DNA of 44,339 nucleotides from Betaproteobacteria bacterium. GTDB lineage: Bacteria > Pseudomonadota > Gammaproteobacteria > Burkholderiales > SG8-39. The notes under the pieces were generated by a model. The model ran no database searches. It was not told the origin of the DNA and saw only the letters and a program-made list of their open reading frames with translations. The DNA lies in contig JACQTO010000196.1 of assembly GCA_016210745.1 (NCBI GenBank), positions 1 to 44,339 of the forward strand, in the 5' to 3' direction. Shown here piece after piece: positions 32,274 to 41,693 of this stretch; the first letter of the stretch is position 1; each line of letters opens with the position of its first letter. The translations under genes and the position numbers were made by a program.

Positions 32274-34415
32274 TTACGCAGCCCGATCGACTGCGGCATC
32301 GAGTTCGGCCAGCGTGGCGCGCAGCGCCGCGAGCGCATCGTCGATCTGTTCGCGCACGATGACAAGCGGCGGCGCGAGGCGCACCACCGTGTGGTGGGTG
32401 TCCTTGGAGAGCACGCCGTGTCGCAGCAGCGACTCGCACACCTCACGCGCGCTGGCGCGCGCGGGATCGATGTCGACGCCGATCAACAGGCCTCTGCCGC
32501 GCACTTCGCGAATAAGCGGGCTCTTCAATGCCCTCAGCTCGCGCAGCAGGTAATCGCCCAGATCCGCGGCCCGCTGCACGAGCCTTTCTTCGATCAACAC
32601 GTCAATCGCAGCGAGCCCTACCGCGGAAGCCAATGGATTGCCGCCGAAGGTGCTGCCGTGATCGCCAGGCGTGAATACTTCCAGCACATCACGCCGCGCG
32701 AGAAATGCCGACACCGGCAGCAACCCGCCCCCGAGCGCTTTGCCGAGAATGAGGCCGTCGGGCTTGACGGCTTCATCTTCACAGGCAAACATTCGTCCGG
32801 TGCGCCCAAGCCCGGTCTGCACCTCGTCGCAGATCAGCAGAACGCCGTGATGGCGGCATATTTCTGCACACGCGGAAAGATAGCCGCGCGGCGGCACGAC
32901 GATGCCCGCCTCGCCCTGGATCGGTTCGACCAGAAACGCCGCGGTGTTCGGCGTGATGGCGCGCTCGAGCGCCTGTGGATCGCCATAAGGAATGCGCACG
33001 AATCCGGCCGGGTAGGGGCCGAAACCATCGCGGTATTGCTGCTCGGAAGACATGGCAATGATCGCAGTCGAGCGGCCGTGGAAATTGCCGTCGCAGGCGA
33101 TAATCTCGACGCGGTCCGCCGGTACTCCTTTGACCTTGTAGCCCCACTTGCGCGCCGCCTTTATCGCGGTTTCGACTGCTTCCAGCCCCGTATTCACCGG
33201 CAGCGCCAGATCCTGGCCGCTGATTTCGCACAGTCGCTTCAGGAATAACGGCAGGCGATCGTTGTAATACGCGCGCGAGGTCACCGCGAGGCGCTGCGCC
33301 TGTGTCGTCAATGCCTCGAGCAGGCGCGGATGACAATGCCCGTGGCTGACGGCCGAATACGCGCTCATCATGTCGAGGTAACGCCTGCCGTGATCGTCCC
33401 ACAGATATGCCCCCTGGCCGCGGGTCAGCACGACCGGCAGCGGCAGGTAGTTATGCGCGCCATAGAGGTTCTCGATTTCCGTCAGCGATAGGGCGCCTGA
33501 GGCCGGCGGTTCCCCCGCGAGGATCGACTGCAGCAAGTCGCAGGCGACTTGGGCGGTTGCGCCGTGACGGTCGCGCAGGGGGTTGTACTCGGCGATTTCC
33601 ACGCCCGCGAGCGCTGGGTGGCCCTGCAGCAGGCCGGCTGCCGACACAAGTTCCGACGCGCCGAGGCCGCCCGGGACGCGGGTAGTCACGCCGGGCGCCT
33701 CGTTCGGATCGATTGCATCGAGGTCCAATGTCACGCCAAATCCGGCGGTGCCCTCCTGAACGATCGCGAGCGCCTCGCGCATCACCGTGTCGAGTCCGCG
33801 CCGCGAAACTTCGTCTTGGAAAAAAACGCGCACTCCCAGCTCTCGCAGCAGGGCGGCCTCGCCGGCCTCGAAGCTGCGCACTCCGATGAGGCACACGTGC
33901 CGCGGCGATAAACGTGCACCGTTGGCCAGTTCGGTCAGCTTGCCGTCGCCGAACCCGAGCAAGCATGCCAGCGGCATTCCATGCAGCGCGCCGCTCGGCG
34001 TCGTCTGTGGCGTATGTGCATCCATGTGCGCATCGATCCAAATCAGTCCCAGCGAGCCCCGCGGGCGCAATGCCGAGGCCACCCCGTTCCAGGTGCCGAT
34101 CGCGCAGGTATGATCGCCGCCGACGACGACCGGCAGTCTGCCCTGGGCCACGATCGAATGCACGCGCCACGCGAGGCGCTCACATATATTCTTCACCAAA
34201 TGAATCGGGTCGTCATCGGCTGTGTGCGCCGGACGTATGGTTTCATTCCATGCCGGGGATAGACCGCAGGCCTGCAGGCGGCATAGGAGATCGCCTTCGC
34301 GCAGCGCGTCCGGACCGCCGCTGCATCGCTTGTCCTGGGCACCTTCGCCGCAGGCGACGCCGACGATTTCGACCGGTTTGGCGATTCGGGGGGAAACGAG
34401 TCGTAAGTTGCTCAT
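32274..34415 (-). CDS. Arginase-ornithine aminotransferase fusion
   Basis: 713 residues from the ATG at 34415 (GGAG upstream). Residues 1 to about 300 are an arginase with all metal ligands in place: GGDHT (99-103), DAHMDAH (128-134) and DLDAIDP (231-237). After a short linker, about 313-713 are an ornithine-oxo-acid aminotransferase with D530 (CDEVQTG) and PLP lysine K559 (ILGKALGGG). One chain could turn arginine into urea and ornithine, then ornithine into glutamate semialdehyde. The two halves match separate RocF and RocD proteins in size. No stop or frame change lies between them. The ALDH gene downstream would finish the route to glutamate. Confidence 0.85.
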   Translation of the reverse strand: MSNLRLVSPRIAKPVEIVGVACGEGAQDKRCSGGPDALREGDLLCRLQACGLSPAWNETIRPAHTADDDPIHLVKNICERLAWRVHSIVAQGRLPVVVGGDHTCAIGTWNGVASALRPRGSLGLIWIDAHMDAHTPQTTPSGALHGMPLACLLGFGDGKLTELANGARLSPRHVCLIGVRSFEAGEAALLRELGVRVFFQDEVSRRGLDTVMREALAIVQEGTAGFGVTLDLDAIDPNEAPGVTTRVPGGLGASELVSAAGLLQGHPALAGVEIAEYNPLRDRHGATAQVACDLLQSILAGEPPASGALSLTEIENLYGAHNYLPLPVVLTRGQGAYLWDDHGRRYLDMMSAYSAVSHGHCHPRLLEALTTQAQRLAVTSRAYYNDRLPLFLKRLCEISGQDLALPVNTGLEAVETAIKAARKWGYKVKGVPADRVEIIACDGNFHGRSTAIIAMSSEQQYRDGFGPYPAGFVRIPYGDPQALERAITPNTAAFLVEPIQGEAGIVVPPRGYLSACAEICRHHGVLLICDEVQTGLGRTGRMFACEDEAVKPDGLILGKALGGGLLPVSAFLARRDVLEVFTPGDHGSTFGGNPLASAVGLAAIDVLIEERLVQRAADLGDYLLRELRALKSPLIREVRGRGLLIGVDIDPARASAREVCESLLRHGVLSKDTHHTVVRLAPPLVIVREQIDDALAALRATLAELDAAVDRAA

Positions 34416-34714
34416 CGCATCGCACTCCAATCTTGCCAACGCCCCAGGCGGACCGATGCGACTTCGGCCGGCACGCCGTGCGCCTACTTGCGCGTGGTGC
34501 GCAATACCGTCCGACCGGGGCTCGGCTATTGGTCATGTAACGGTGAGCAAAGTCTAGTAATCATGCCCCCGCAACGCCGTGGGGCAAGACCCGCTATCGA
34601 TTAGGGTGAAAGCTGCAACGCCGATGAGGACTAGTCAGTAGTCCCAATTGTCGCGCCATTGTTCAATCGGCCGTCGCTGCGTTGCCAGCGCCGCCGGGCG
34701 GAATCGCTGCTTCG

Positions 34715-35335
34715 TCAATGCCTGCGAAAAGGAGGACGGCCGCGCCAATATTGAATCAGTATCCAAGAGCCGAGCATGCCGCCCAGGTGCGCAAAATGCG
34801 CTACGCCCGCCTGTGTTCCGCTTACCCCCATGTAGAGTTCGAGCAATCCGAAAAGGGTTACGAAAAGCCATGCCGGCATCGGAATGGGTGGAATAAGCAG
34901 AACAATCGTCCGATGCGGAAAATATCTCGCATAGCCAAGCAACAGGCCAAATATGCCGCCGGAGGCGCCCACCGTGGGGTAGGGAACTGCACCCGAGAGG
35001 TTGGAAAAGACAAGCTGGGTGACGGCTGCGGTGATCACGCTGGCAAAATAGAGATTAAAGAACCGGCTTGGCCCCCACAATCGTTCCAGCTCGCCTCCGA
35101 ACATGAACAAGGCGAACATGTTGAAAAAAAGGTGCCAGACACCGGCATGAAGAAAGCTGTACGTGACCAACTGCCAGGGCGAAAATCCAAGATGCCCGCC
35201 CACGGGCGACGCCGATCCAGGTGGCCATAGCGCCAGATAATAGGTGAGCGCGCCACCGAGCAAGCTATCTGCGAAAAATAGCGCTACGTTGGCTGCGATC
35301 AACGCCCGAGTGACGGGAGGAAGGTTGTAGAACAC
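34715..35335 (-). CDS. Rhomboid intramembrane serine protease
   Basis: 206 residues. The catalytic serine is in GASGGIFG and the histidine in HFAHLGGMLG; WHLFFNMFALFMFG is the typical WR/HxxxN segment of bacterial rhomboids. About six membrane helices. The start is a GTG at 35335 without a clear ribosome site, so it is uncertain. Substrate unknown. Confidence 0.8.
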   Translation of the reverse strand: MFYNLPPVTRALIAANVALFFADSLLGGALTYYLALWPPGSASPVGGHLGFSPWQLVTYSFLHAGVWHLFFNMFALFMFGGELERLWGPSRFFNLYFASVITAAVTQLVFSNLSGAVPYPTVGASGGIFGLLLGYARYFPHRTIVLLIPPIPMPAWLFVTLFGLLELYMGVSGTQAGVAHFAHLGGMLGSWILIQYWRGRPPFRRH

Positions 35336-35770
35336 GATCGCCGACGAGGCTCAAGCTCAGGGCTGCCGAATAATCCAGATAGTATCCTGCGATCAACGCC
35401 CGGGGGTATTGCAGCGTTTGCTGCCGCTGGTTCGGCCAACGTCGCCGATTGCGCCTCGGCAGTCCAATTCCGCAAGCTGCTGGAACGCCTCTGAAATCGC
35501 ATCCGCCGTCCGGCGACGCGGGATGTTCCTTCGACCGCACGCCAGCGCCCCGGCAAAGACCTTTTCACATTCGCGGGTTTGCGGCGAGTCGCGCGAGGGC
35601 TAATGGGTGATCATAGGCTCATCGGAACCTGCGGATTCTTGCTTATCGGTCGGCGTGCTTGTCCGCACGTGGAGATTGGTCCCGAATGCCCGCGCTTAAT
35701 GGTCTTGCGGGCAGGCGTGATTGACGGTTCTTTGACATCAAGGCCGCGTGTCAAGACACCGCCATGATCT
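35336..35770. other. Intergenic stretch with a 16 bp repeat
   Basis: I see no gene here. CTGCGATCAACGCCCG inside the 5' end of the rhomboid gene (35293-35308) recurs at 35387-35402, suggesting a small local duplication. Minus-strand frames crossing the stretch lack ribosome sites and family-like content. Confidence 0.5.
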
Positions 35771-36100
35771 CTAGTGAAGCGTCCTGGCGAAGGTCCGTCC
35801 GCGCAACAGATCGAAGGCCTCGGGCTCCTCCGCCACGACATCCGAGATCGCCGTGCCGATCAGGTTGTAGGCCTCCTCGAGATCGTCCTGGCAGATCATC
35901 GCGGAAAACCCGATGTCGGTCACGAAGAGCTTGCGTCCGTCGTCGGACGGATTGACCTCGTCGGATACCCCGGCCAGATCCTGGACAGCAAAACCGGCGA
36001 GCTCGGGGCAGCGGCCGAAAAGCGCCTTGATCCGCGTTTCGACCTCGGCCGCCACCTGGTGCAGCTTTTGGTCCGACGTCGCTGTCTGGAGCGTCTTCAT
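35771..36100 (-). CDS. Conserved protein of unknown function
   Basis: 109 residues from the ATG at 36100 (AGGAG six bases upstream). Soluble, acidic, with a patterned core (GFAVQDLAGVSDEV, FVTDIGFSAMICQDDLEEAYNLIGTAISDVV). No domain recognised. It stands alone beside the molybdenum hydroxylase genes, on the opposite strand. Confidence 0.65.
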   Translation of the reverse strand: MKTLQTATSDQKLHQVAAEVETRIKALFGRCPELAGFAVQDLAGVSDEVNPSDDGRKLFVTDIGFSAMICQDDLEEAYNLIGTAISDVVAEEPEAFDLLRGRTFARTLH

Positions 36101-36320
36101 GAGGTTCTCCTTTTGGGGGGATCCAGATGACTGCCAAGTTACTGTCGCGGTCGATTTAGGCCAATAAGGTGATCCCCTCAATTGGGCATCCGGCAAACCC
36201 GTATTGCGATATCCTTTCCCGGATGTCGGATGATTCCGGCTTGCGGTTCACGGCTTCACAAGTGCCGCAGCAAGACCTAAAGTTAAGCCAATCGTGGTCT
36301 TATCTTGAAGGAGCCCGGTT

Positions 36321-36779
36321 ATGATTTCCTTGAATGTAAATGGTAAGAAGGTGTCGGTGGATGTCGAATCCGACATGCCGTTGCTATGGGTGCTGCGCGA
36401 CCATCTTGCCCTGACCGGCACCAAATACGGATGCGGCAAGGCGCTGTGCGGCGCCTGTACCGTCCATCTGAACGACGCGCCTGTGCGCTCCTGCACGACG
36501 CCGGTGAGCGCGGCGGCCGGAAAGAGAATCACCACCATAGAAGCGCTCGGCGCGAGCAAGATCGGCAAGGCCGTGCAGGCCGCCTGGATCGCGCGGGACG
36601 TGCCGCAGTGCGGCTACTGCCAGTCCGGCCAGATCATGAGCGCCGCGGCGCTGCTGGCGAAGAACAAGAACCCGAGCGACGCCGAGATCAATACCGCCAT
36701 GAACGGCAACATCTGCCGTTGCGGCACCTACAACGGCATCCGCGCCGCCATCAAACACGCCGGCGGCCTGCTGGCATAG
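36321..36779 (+). CDS. (2Fe-2S) subunit of a molybdenum hydroxylase
   Basis: 152 residues. [16 protein letters not shown] and PVRSC bind a plant-type 2Fe-2S cluster; [10 protein letters not shown] and [11 protein letters not shown] bind a second in the helical domain. This is the IorA-type small subunit of the xanthine dehydrogenase/isoquinoline oxidoreductase family. AAGGAG before the ATG supports the start. It is followed eight bases later by the large subunit. Confidence 0.9.
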   Translation: MISLNVNGKKVSVDVESDMPLLWVLRDHLALTGTKYGCGKALCGACTVHLNDAPVRSCTTPVSAAAGKRITTIEALGASKIGKAVQAAWIARDVPQCGYCQSGQIMSAAALLAKNKNPSDAEINTAMNGNICRCGTYNGIRAAIKHAGGLLA

Positions 36780-36787
36780 GAGGCGGC

Positions 36788-38986
36788 ATGGACAGCATCG
36801 AGATCGTCAATCTGAGCCGGCGCGACTTTCTTAAAGCGGGTGCTGGGCTCACGCTCGGCATCGTTACGGCGGGCGCCTGGGCGCAGGCCGCCGCTGCTGG
36901 TGCTGCATCGGGCGGTGCGCTCGCGGCCGGCACGCCAAAATTCCGCGGGTTCGAACCCAACGCCTTCGTGCGCATCGGCGCTGACGACAGCGTGACCGTG
37001 ATCGCCAAGCATCTGGAGATGGGGCAGGGTACCTACACCGGCCTGGCGACGCTGGTCGCTGAAGAGCTGGATGCAGACTGGAAGCAGATTCGCGTCGAGG
37101 GAGCGCCCGCGGACACAGCGCGCTACAAGAACCTGTTTTGGGGAGCACAGGGAACGGGCGGCAGCAGCGCGGTGGCAAATTCCTACGAGCAGTTGCGCAA
37201 GGCCGGTGCAAGTGCGCGCGCAATGCTGGTTTCCGCCGCCGCCAGGCGATGGGGCGTTGCGCCGGATTCGCTTAGCGTCCGCCGAGGTGTGGTGTTGCAC
37301 AAGGCCTCCGGCCGCAAGGCGAAATTCGGTCAGCTCGCGGCCGACGCCGCCACGCTCCCGGTTCCGGCGGATGTGAATCTCAAGGATCCCAAGGAATTCC
37401 GCTATATCGGCAAGCACGCGGGGCGCACCGACAGCCGCGCGAAGTCCAGCGGTGTGGCGCTATTCACACAGGACATGAGACTGCCGGGGATGCTCACTGC
37501 TCTGGTCGCGCATCCACCGCGATTCGGCGCCAAGATGAAGTCCTTCGATGCTTCCAAGGCCAAAGCGGTCAAGGGCGTGGTCGATGTCGTGGCGGTTCCC
37601 CAGGGAGTTGCGGTGCTCGCCAATGACTTCTGGTCCGCGAACAAGGGCCGCGACGCGCTCGCGATCGATTGGGACGAATCGGATGCGTTCAAGCTTGGCT
37701 CGGCCGCGATCATGGCCGAATACAAGAAGCTTGCCGCCACAGCCGGACTCCCGGTGCGCAAGGACGGCGATGCCGAGGGCGCCTTCGCGGGTGCGGCAAC
37801 AGTGCTAGAGGCCGCATTCGAGTTCCCTTACCTCGCGCATGCGGCAATGGAACCGATGAACTGCGTGGTCAAGCTCGACCGTGATGCCTGCGAAATCTGG
37901 AATGGCGAACAATTCCAGACTGTCGACCAGGCGGCAGTCGCCCGCGTGGTGGGATTGAAACCCGAGCAGGTGAAAATCAACATGCTCTATGCCGGGGGCA
38001 GCTTCGGCCGCCGCGCCAATCCGCATTCGGACTACGTAGTCGAGGCTGCAGCGATCGCCAAGGCCATCGCTGGACGCTCGCCGATAAAGCTGGTGTGGAC
38101 GCGCGAGGACGACATGCGCGCGGGCTACTACCGGCCGATGTACTTCCACTCGCTTAAAGGGGCTTTGGACGCGCAGGGCAATATCGTGGCCTGGGAGCAG
38201 CGCATCGTCGGACAGTCGATCATGGCCGGGACCGCCATGGAGGGCTCCATGATCAAGGATGGTATCGATGCCACGTCAGTGGAAGGCGCGAGCACGCTGC
38301 CCTACGCCATACCGAACCTCAGCATCGAGCTGCACTCGCCGCGCTTGAGCGTGCCGGTACAGTGGTGGCGCTCGGTTGGCTCGACGCATACGGCCTTTTC
38401 AACCGAGACCTTCCTGGACGAATTGGCCGCGGCCGGGGGCAAAGACCCCTACGAGTATCGCCGCGCGCTGCTGGCGAAACATCCACGCCACCGGGGAGTG
38501 TTGGAGCTGGCGGCGCAGAAAGCGGGGTGGGGCAAGCCGCTTGCCCCATCGAAGATAGGGCGCCGCGGTCGCGGTATTGCCGTGCACGAATCGTTCAAAA
38601 CCTTCGTTGCCCAGGTGGCCGAAGTGACACTAAGACCAGACGGAGCGCTGAGGGTGGATCGCGTGGTGTGCGCTGTGGACTGCGGCGTCGCGGTGAACCC
38701 GGACGTGATCCGTGCGCAGATGGAAAGCGGCATCGCCTACGGACTGACGGCCGCGCTCTACGGGGCGATAACGCTGGCCGACGGCGTAGTGGAGCAATCC
38801 AATTTTCACGACTACGTTTCTCTGCGCATCGGCGAGATGCCGCGGGTCGAAGTGCACATCGTTCCTTCGCACGAGAATCCCACCGGCGTGGGCGAACCAG
38901 CTACGCCCGTGATCGCTCCGGCGGTCGCAAATGCCGTTTATGCTGCCTCCGGCACGCGCGTGCGCTCGCTGCCGATCAGGCTCTAG
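36788..38986 (+). CDS. Molybdopterin-binding subunit of a molybdenum hydroxylase
   Basis: 732 residues from the ATG at 36788 (GGAGG upstream). [15 protein letters not shown] is a twin-arginine export signal, so the folded enzyme should reach the periplasm. [14 protein letters not shown] and [13 protein letters not shown] are cofactor-binding motifs, and GVGEPATP near 701-708 carries the active-site glutamate. It resembles the IorB-type large subunit, which oxidises N-heterocycles or aldehydes. No FAD subunit, cytochrome c or XdhC-like maturation gene is adjacent. Substrate unknown. Confidence 0.85.
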   Translation: MDSIEIVNLSRRDFLKAGAGLTLGIVTAGAWAQAAAAGAASGGALAAGTPKFRGFEPNAFVRIGADDSVTVIAKHLEMGQGTYTGLATLVAEELDADWKQIRVEGAPADTARYKNLFWGAQGTGGSSAVANSYEQLRKAGASARAMLVSAAARRWGVAPDSLSVRRGVVLHKASGRKAKFGQLAADAATLPVPADVNLKDPKEFRYIGKHAGRTDSRAKSSGVALFTQDMRLPGMLTALVAHPPRFGAKMKSFDASKAKAVKGVVDVVAVPQGVAVLANDFWSANKGRDALAIDWDESDAFKLGSAAIMAEYKKLAATAGLPVRKDGDAEGAFAGAATVLEAAFEFPYLAHAAMEPMNCVVKLDRDACEIWNGEQFQTVDQAAVARVVGLKPEQVKINMLYAGGSFGRRANPHSDYVVEAAAIAKAIAGRSPIKLVWTREDDMRAGYYRPMYFHSLKGALDAQGNIVAWEQRIVGQSIMAGTAMEGSMIKDGIDATSVEGASTLPYAIPNLSIELHSPRLSVPVQWWRSVGSTHTAFSTETFLDELAAAGGKDPYEYRRALLAKHPRHRGVLELAAQKAGWGKPLAPSKIGRRGRGIAVHESFKTFVAQVAEVTLRPDGALRVDRVVCAVDCGVAVNPDVIRAQMESGIAYGLTAALYGAITLADGVVEQSNFHDYVSLRIGEMPRVEVHIVPSHENPTGVGEPATPVIAPAVANAVYAASGTRVRSLPIRL

Positions 38987-39004
38987 TGGAACATCAGTCG
39001 CTTA

Positions 39005-39056
39005 CGGGTTAACTGTCAACGATTCCGGCGAAGAATTCGGTGTTGCATAGATCTCG
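39005..39056. repeat. 52 bp dispersed element, copy 2
   Basis: Gap-free match to 17895-17946. Here it starts 18 bases after the stop of the molybdenum hydroxylase gene and leads straight into a 14 bp hairpin. Confidence 0.7.
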
Positions 39057-39098
39057 TGTTTTCGCGCCATCGCAATTTCGCAACGGCGCGAAAACACG
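39055..39098. other. 14 bp perfect hairpin
   Basis: CGTGTTTTCGCGCC (39055-39068) pairs fully with GGCGCGAAAACACG (39085-39098) around a 16 nt loop. No T-run follows. It may still stop transcription from the molybdenum hydroxylase genes or protect the transcript end. Confidence 0.6.
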
Positions 39099-39144
39099 CG
39101 GTTGAACGCGAAAGCGGTTGAAAAAGAAGCCCGGTTTCAAGCAC

Positions 39145-39402
39145 CTAGGCTGACTTCACCAGGCACAACTTTCTGCCGCTCAGATCCAACGAGTTGAGAA
39201 AGTCCCGAAGAGCGATGATTTGGTCGGTCCCCTGAACTTGGGCCAGACAATTCGATTCGTCGCGGCTATCCGACATCTGCAACTGCCTGTCGAACCACGT
39301 TTCGCCCAAGCTATAACGCACGATGGTGTTGCCAAGATAAAAGACCTGATTCTTCACGCAAACCTCCGGGTCCATGCTACTGACGATACTGCTGCAAGTC
39401 AT
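39145..39402 (-). CDS. Small protein of unknown function behind an FNR box
   Basis: 85 residues from the ATG at 39402; the ribosome site is weak. Patterned sequence (NQVFYLGNTIVRYSLGETWFD, QIIALRDFLNSLDLSG) reads like a folded soluble protein but I know no family. The strongest support for it being real is a perfect FNR-type promoter placed correctly upstream. Confidence 0.5.
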   Translation of the reverse strand: MTCSSIVSSMDPEVCVKNQVFYLGNTIVRYSLGETWFDRQLQMSDSRDESNCLAQVQGTDQIIALRDFLNSLDLSGRKLCLVKSA

Positions 39403-39459
39403 TTGAAATTCCGGAAGCCGCTGCCCTGGTACGCTGCGAACCACTGGAATCCAAACCAA

Positions 39460-39500
39460 AACATACTGGCCGCATACAGCACACAGTTGATCTATATCAA
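39460..39500 (-). promoter_or_regulatory. FNR-type promoter of the small gene
   Basis: TTGATCTATATCAA (39487-39500) is a perfect TTGAT-N4-ATCAA box. Reading leftward, TATGTT (39460-39465) follows after 21 bp. Transcription should begin near 39453. The rest of 39403-39955 holds no gene; an imperfect repeat around TCATGGGA-ACGAA occurs near 39535 and 39610. Confidence 0.7.
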
Positions 39501-39955
39501 ACGAGAGTTGAAATGCTTGACCGCGATGACGACGTCATGGGACACGAAAGTGAAAAGGTACACAGTGGATCTATGTCGACGAAGTGGAGATTATTGACCG
39601 TGACAACTTCATGGGAAACGAAGATGGTTTCGCGAAACGTCGTATCTCCCGAGCGATGAGGATTCGGGTTGCGCCGACCCTCATTAGCCCGTGGTCATCG
39701 GCGATCGTTCCGATAGGCCGTCGCAGGATCCGCGGGAAACGATCGACAGGTCGCGGAATTCGATTGCGCCCCGACGCTAAGCGCTGAAAGCGCGCGGGGG
39801 CGAAGCCGCCCAATGACAGTGGCATAATGTTTGACCTGCCGTGGAACTTGGACTTTGGGGGCCCAGTCGAAGTTATGCCCGGCGGGGCGGTAGGAGTTCG
39901 CTGTCAAGGATCGGCCGCCGGGTTTTTTCCTGTCTTCGAACAAATGGAGAACGAT

Positions 39956-40234
39956 ATGGCACAAGTCGCTAATGTATCAATCGAACCGAAACAAGCGTCG
40001 AGACTTCTTCAGATGACCTGGAAGGAGATTAGTGAACCAGGGGCATATGTCGAGGTAGGCTCTGGCGATCTTTACCGGATTCCGAAAGAGGCTCTGCTCG
40101 AGGGTTCGTCGCCCCTGATTCGCAAGGAAAGCTCGGGTTCATCGACTTTCATCCAAGTCAGCAAGAACCCCTACGTCACGACATTCGAAGCGCGCATGGT
40201 CTGCGCCGAACATAACGTGCAGCCGAATTTCTGA
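39956..40234 (+). CDS. Small protein of unknown function
   Basis: 92 residues from the ATG at 39956 (GGAG six bases upstream). Soluble, with VEVGSGDLYRIPKEALLEGSSPLI suggesting a small beta-rich fold. Not recognised. A strong terminator follows 21 bases after the stop, which supports a real single-gene transcript. CATAAT at 39823 could be its -10. Confidence 0.65.
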   Translation: MAQVANVSIEPKQASRLLQMTWKEISEPGAYVEVGSGDLYRIPKEALLEGSSPLIRKESSGSSTFIQVSKNPYVTTFEARMVCAEHNVQPNF

Positions 40235-40254
40235 TTTCGATTCGGGGCACTGCC

Positions 40255-40285
40255 AAGAGGCCTGCTTCCAGCAGGCCTCTTTTTT
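40255..40285 (+). terminator. Rho-independent terminator
   Basis: AAGAGGCCTGCT (40255-40266) pairs perfectly with AGCAGGCCTCTT (40270-40281) around a 3 nt loop and runs into a T-tract ending at 40285. Confidence 0.9.
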
Positions 40286-40406
40286 GCATCGAGCCGACTC
40301 GCCTTCATTCGCCTTGCTTCCTGCGCCGCAGATAACCAACCGCGCAGACGGCTAATGGCACCACGACCATAATAGGCTTTGACCGCTGTTTGCCAGGGAG
40401 GCCATA

Positions 40407-41324
40407 ATGGCGCATTCCAACGAAGCGAGTGTGGCGCCGCTGCCAAGCGGCGTTGCGCTGACGCCCATGCGGCTCGTTTTCGAACTGTTCAAGCTGCGGA
40501 TCGGGCTCGTGATCGGCTTCACGGCGATGACGGGCCTGGCGGTGACGCCAGGGCCGCCGCTGCCCGGCTGGCGCATTTTCGCGCTCGGGCTTGCTGTCAC
40601 CATGGCCGCTGCTGCCGCGGGCGCGTTCAACCAATACTTCGAGAGCGATATCGACGCGCTGATGGGCCGCACGCGCCGCCGTGCGTTTGTCACCGGACGG
40701 CTGAAGCACGGAGCCCCTTGGCTCGTCATGATCATTGCGATCGGTGCCGGTGGCGTGTTGCTCGCGGCCGTTGCAGCCAATGCGATGGCGGCCGCCTACA
40801 CGTTCCTGGGCGCGTTTACCTATGGCGTGGTGTACACCGTGTGGCTGAAGCGCCGCACCTGGTGGAACATCGTCGTCGGCGGGCTCGCCGGCAGCTTCGC
40901 AGTGCTTGCGGGTGCAGCGGCGGTTGCGCCGGCGGAGCTAGGCGCGCTGCCGCTCGCTTTCGCCGTCATCCTGTTTCTGTGGACGCCGCCGCATTTCTGG
41001 AGCCTGGCGATCGCCTTTCGCGAGGACTATGAGGCAGCAAAAGTGCCGATGCTGCCGGTGGTCGTGGGCGACGCCCGGGCGGCGCGCGCGGTATTCACGG
41101 GCTCAGTGATGCTTGCCGCCGCGTCGCTCGTCCCCGCACTGTTCGGCATGGGCTGGATCTATCTTCTGGCCGCGCTCGCAAGCGGCGCCTGGCTTGTATT
41201 GAAGAGCGCCCGGCTCGCGCTCTCGGCCGACCGGCACGCCGCGATGGTCAACTTCCACGCCTCGCTGGCGCAGCTGTCACTGCTGCTGACGGCGGCAATC
41301 GTCGACGCCGGTCTACGCGCCTGA
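40407..41324 (+). CDS. ctaB: Heme O synthase (protoheme IX farnesyltransferase)
   Basis: 305 residues with about nine membrane helices. NQYFESDIDALMGRTRRR (about 74-91) is the prenyl-diphosphate-binding motif of UbiA-type enzymes, and YTVWLKRRTWWNIVVGG the second conserved loop. It adds a farnesyl tail to heme b, the step before heme a needed by the oxidase encoded convergently next door. Confidence 0.9.
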   Translation: MAHSNEASVAPLPSGVALTPMRLVFELFKLRIGLVIGFTAMTGLAVTPGPPLPGWRIFALGLAVTMAAAAAGAFNQYFESDIDALMGRTRRRAFVTGRLKHGAPWLVMIIAIGAGGVLLAAVAANAMAAAYTFLGAFTYGVVYTVWLKRRTWWNIVVGGLAGSFAVLAGAAAVAPAELGALPLAFAVILFLWTPPHFWSLAIAFREDYEAAKVPMLPVVVGDARAARAVFTGSVMLAAASLVPALFGMGWIYLLAALASGAWLVLKSARLALSADRHAAMVNFHASLAQLSLLLTAAIVDAGLRA

Positions 41325-41366
41325 TTAGCCCGCCAGAAGTGGCCGTTTGATAGCGGCTTCGGCGCC

Positions 41367-41684
41367 TCAGCTCAGGAATGCCGCGAGCCGGGTTAGAAAA
41401 GTGTAGTCACCTTCGACTACCATCAGACCGACCAGCACCAGCAGGCAAAGCGGCGGAACCAGAATCGCAAACTTCAGTGCGAGCCGCTCCCAGGCCATGT
41501 GCATGAAGATGGCCACTATCAGCCCCGCTTTCAGCAGCATGAAGATTATGATCAACGACCATCTCAGGTAGCCCTCAAGATGGTAGTAGTCGACCAGATA
41601 GGACAGGGTGCTGAGAACGAAAAGCAATCCCCAGATCCACAGATAGATGCTGATCGGATGCTGCTGCGCTTGCGCCTGTTCCAT
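41367..41684 (-). CDS. Cytochrome c oxidase subunit IV
   Basis: 105 residues with three hydrophobic helices, the size and layout of the small prokaryotic subunit IV (LKAGLIVAIFMHMAWER is typical). It starts ten bases after the subunit III stop and ends the operon. It helps assemble or stabilise the copper site. Confidence 0.8.
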   Translation of the reverse strand: MEQAQAQQHPISIYLWIWGLLFVLSTLSYLVDYYHLEGYLRWSLIIIFMLLKAGLIVAIFMHMAWERLALKFAILVPPLCLLVLVGLMVVEGDYTFLTRLAAFLS

Positions 41685-41693
41685 GCTATTGCC

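Noticed and set aside
36386-36787. N-terminal extension of the molybdopterin subunit
   Set aside because: Reads the small-subunit gene in another frame; the ATG at 36788 has a good ribosome site and is followed by the twin-arginine signal.
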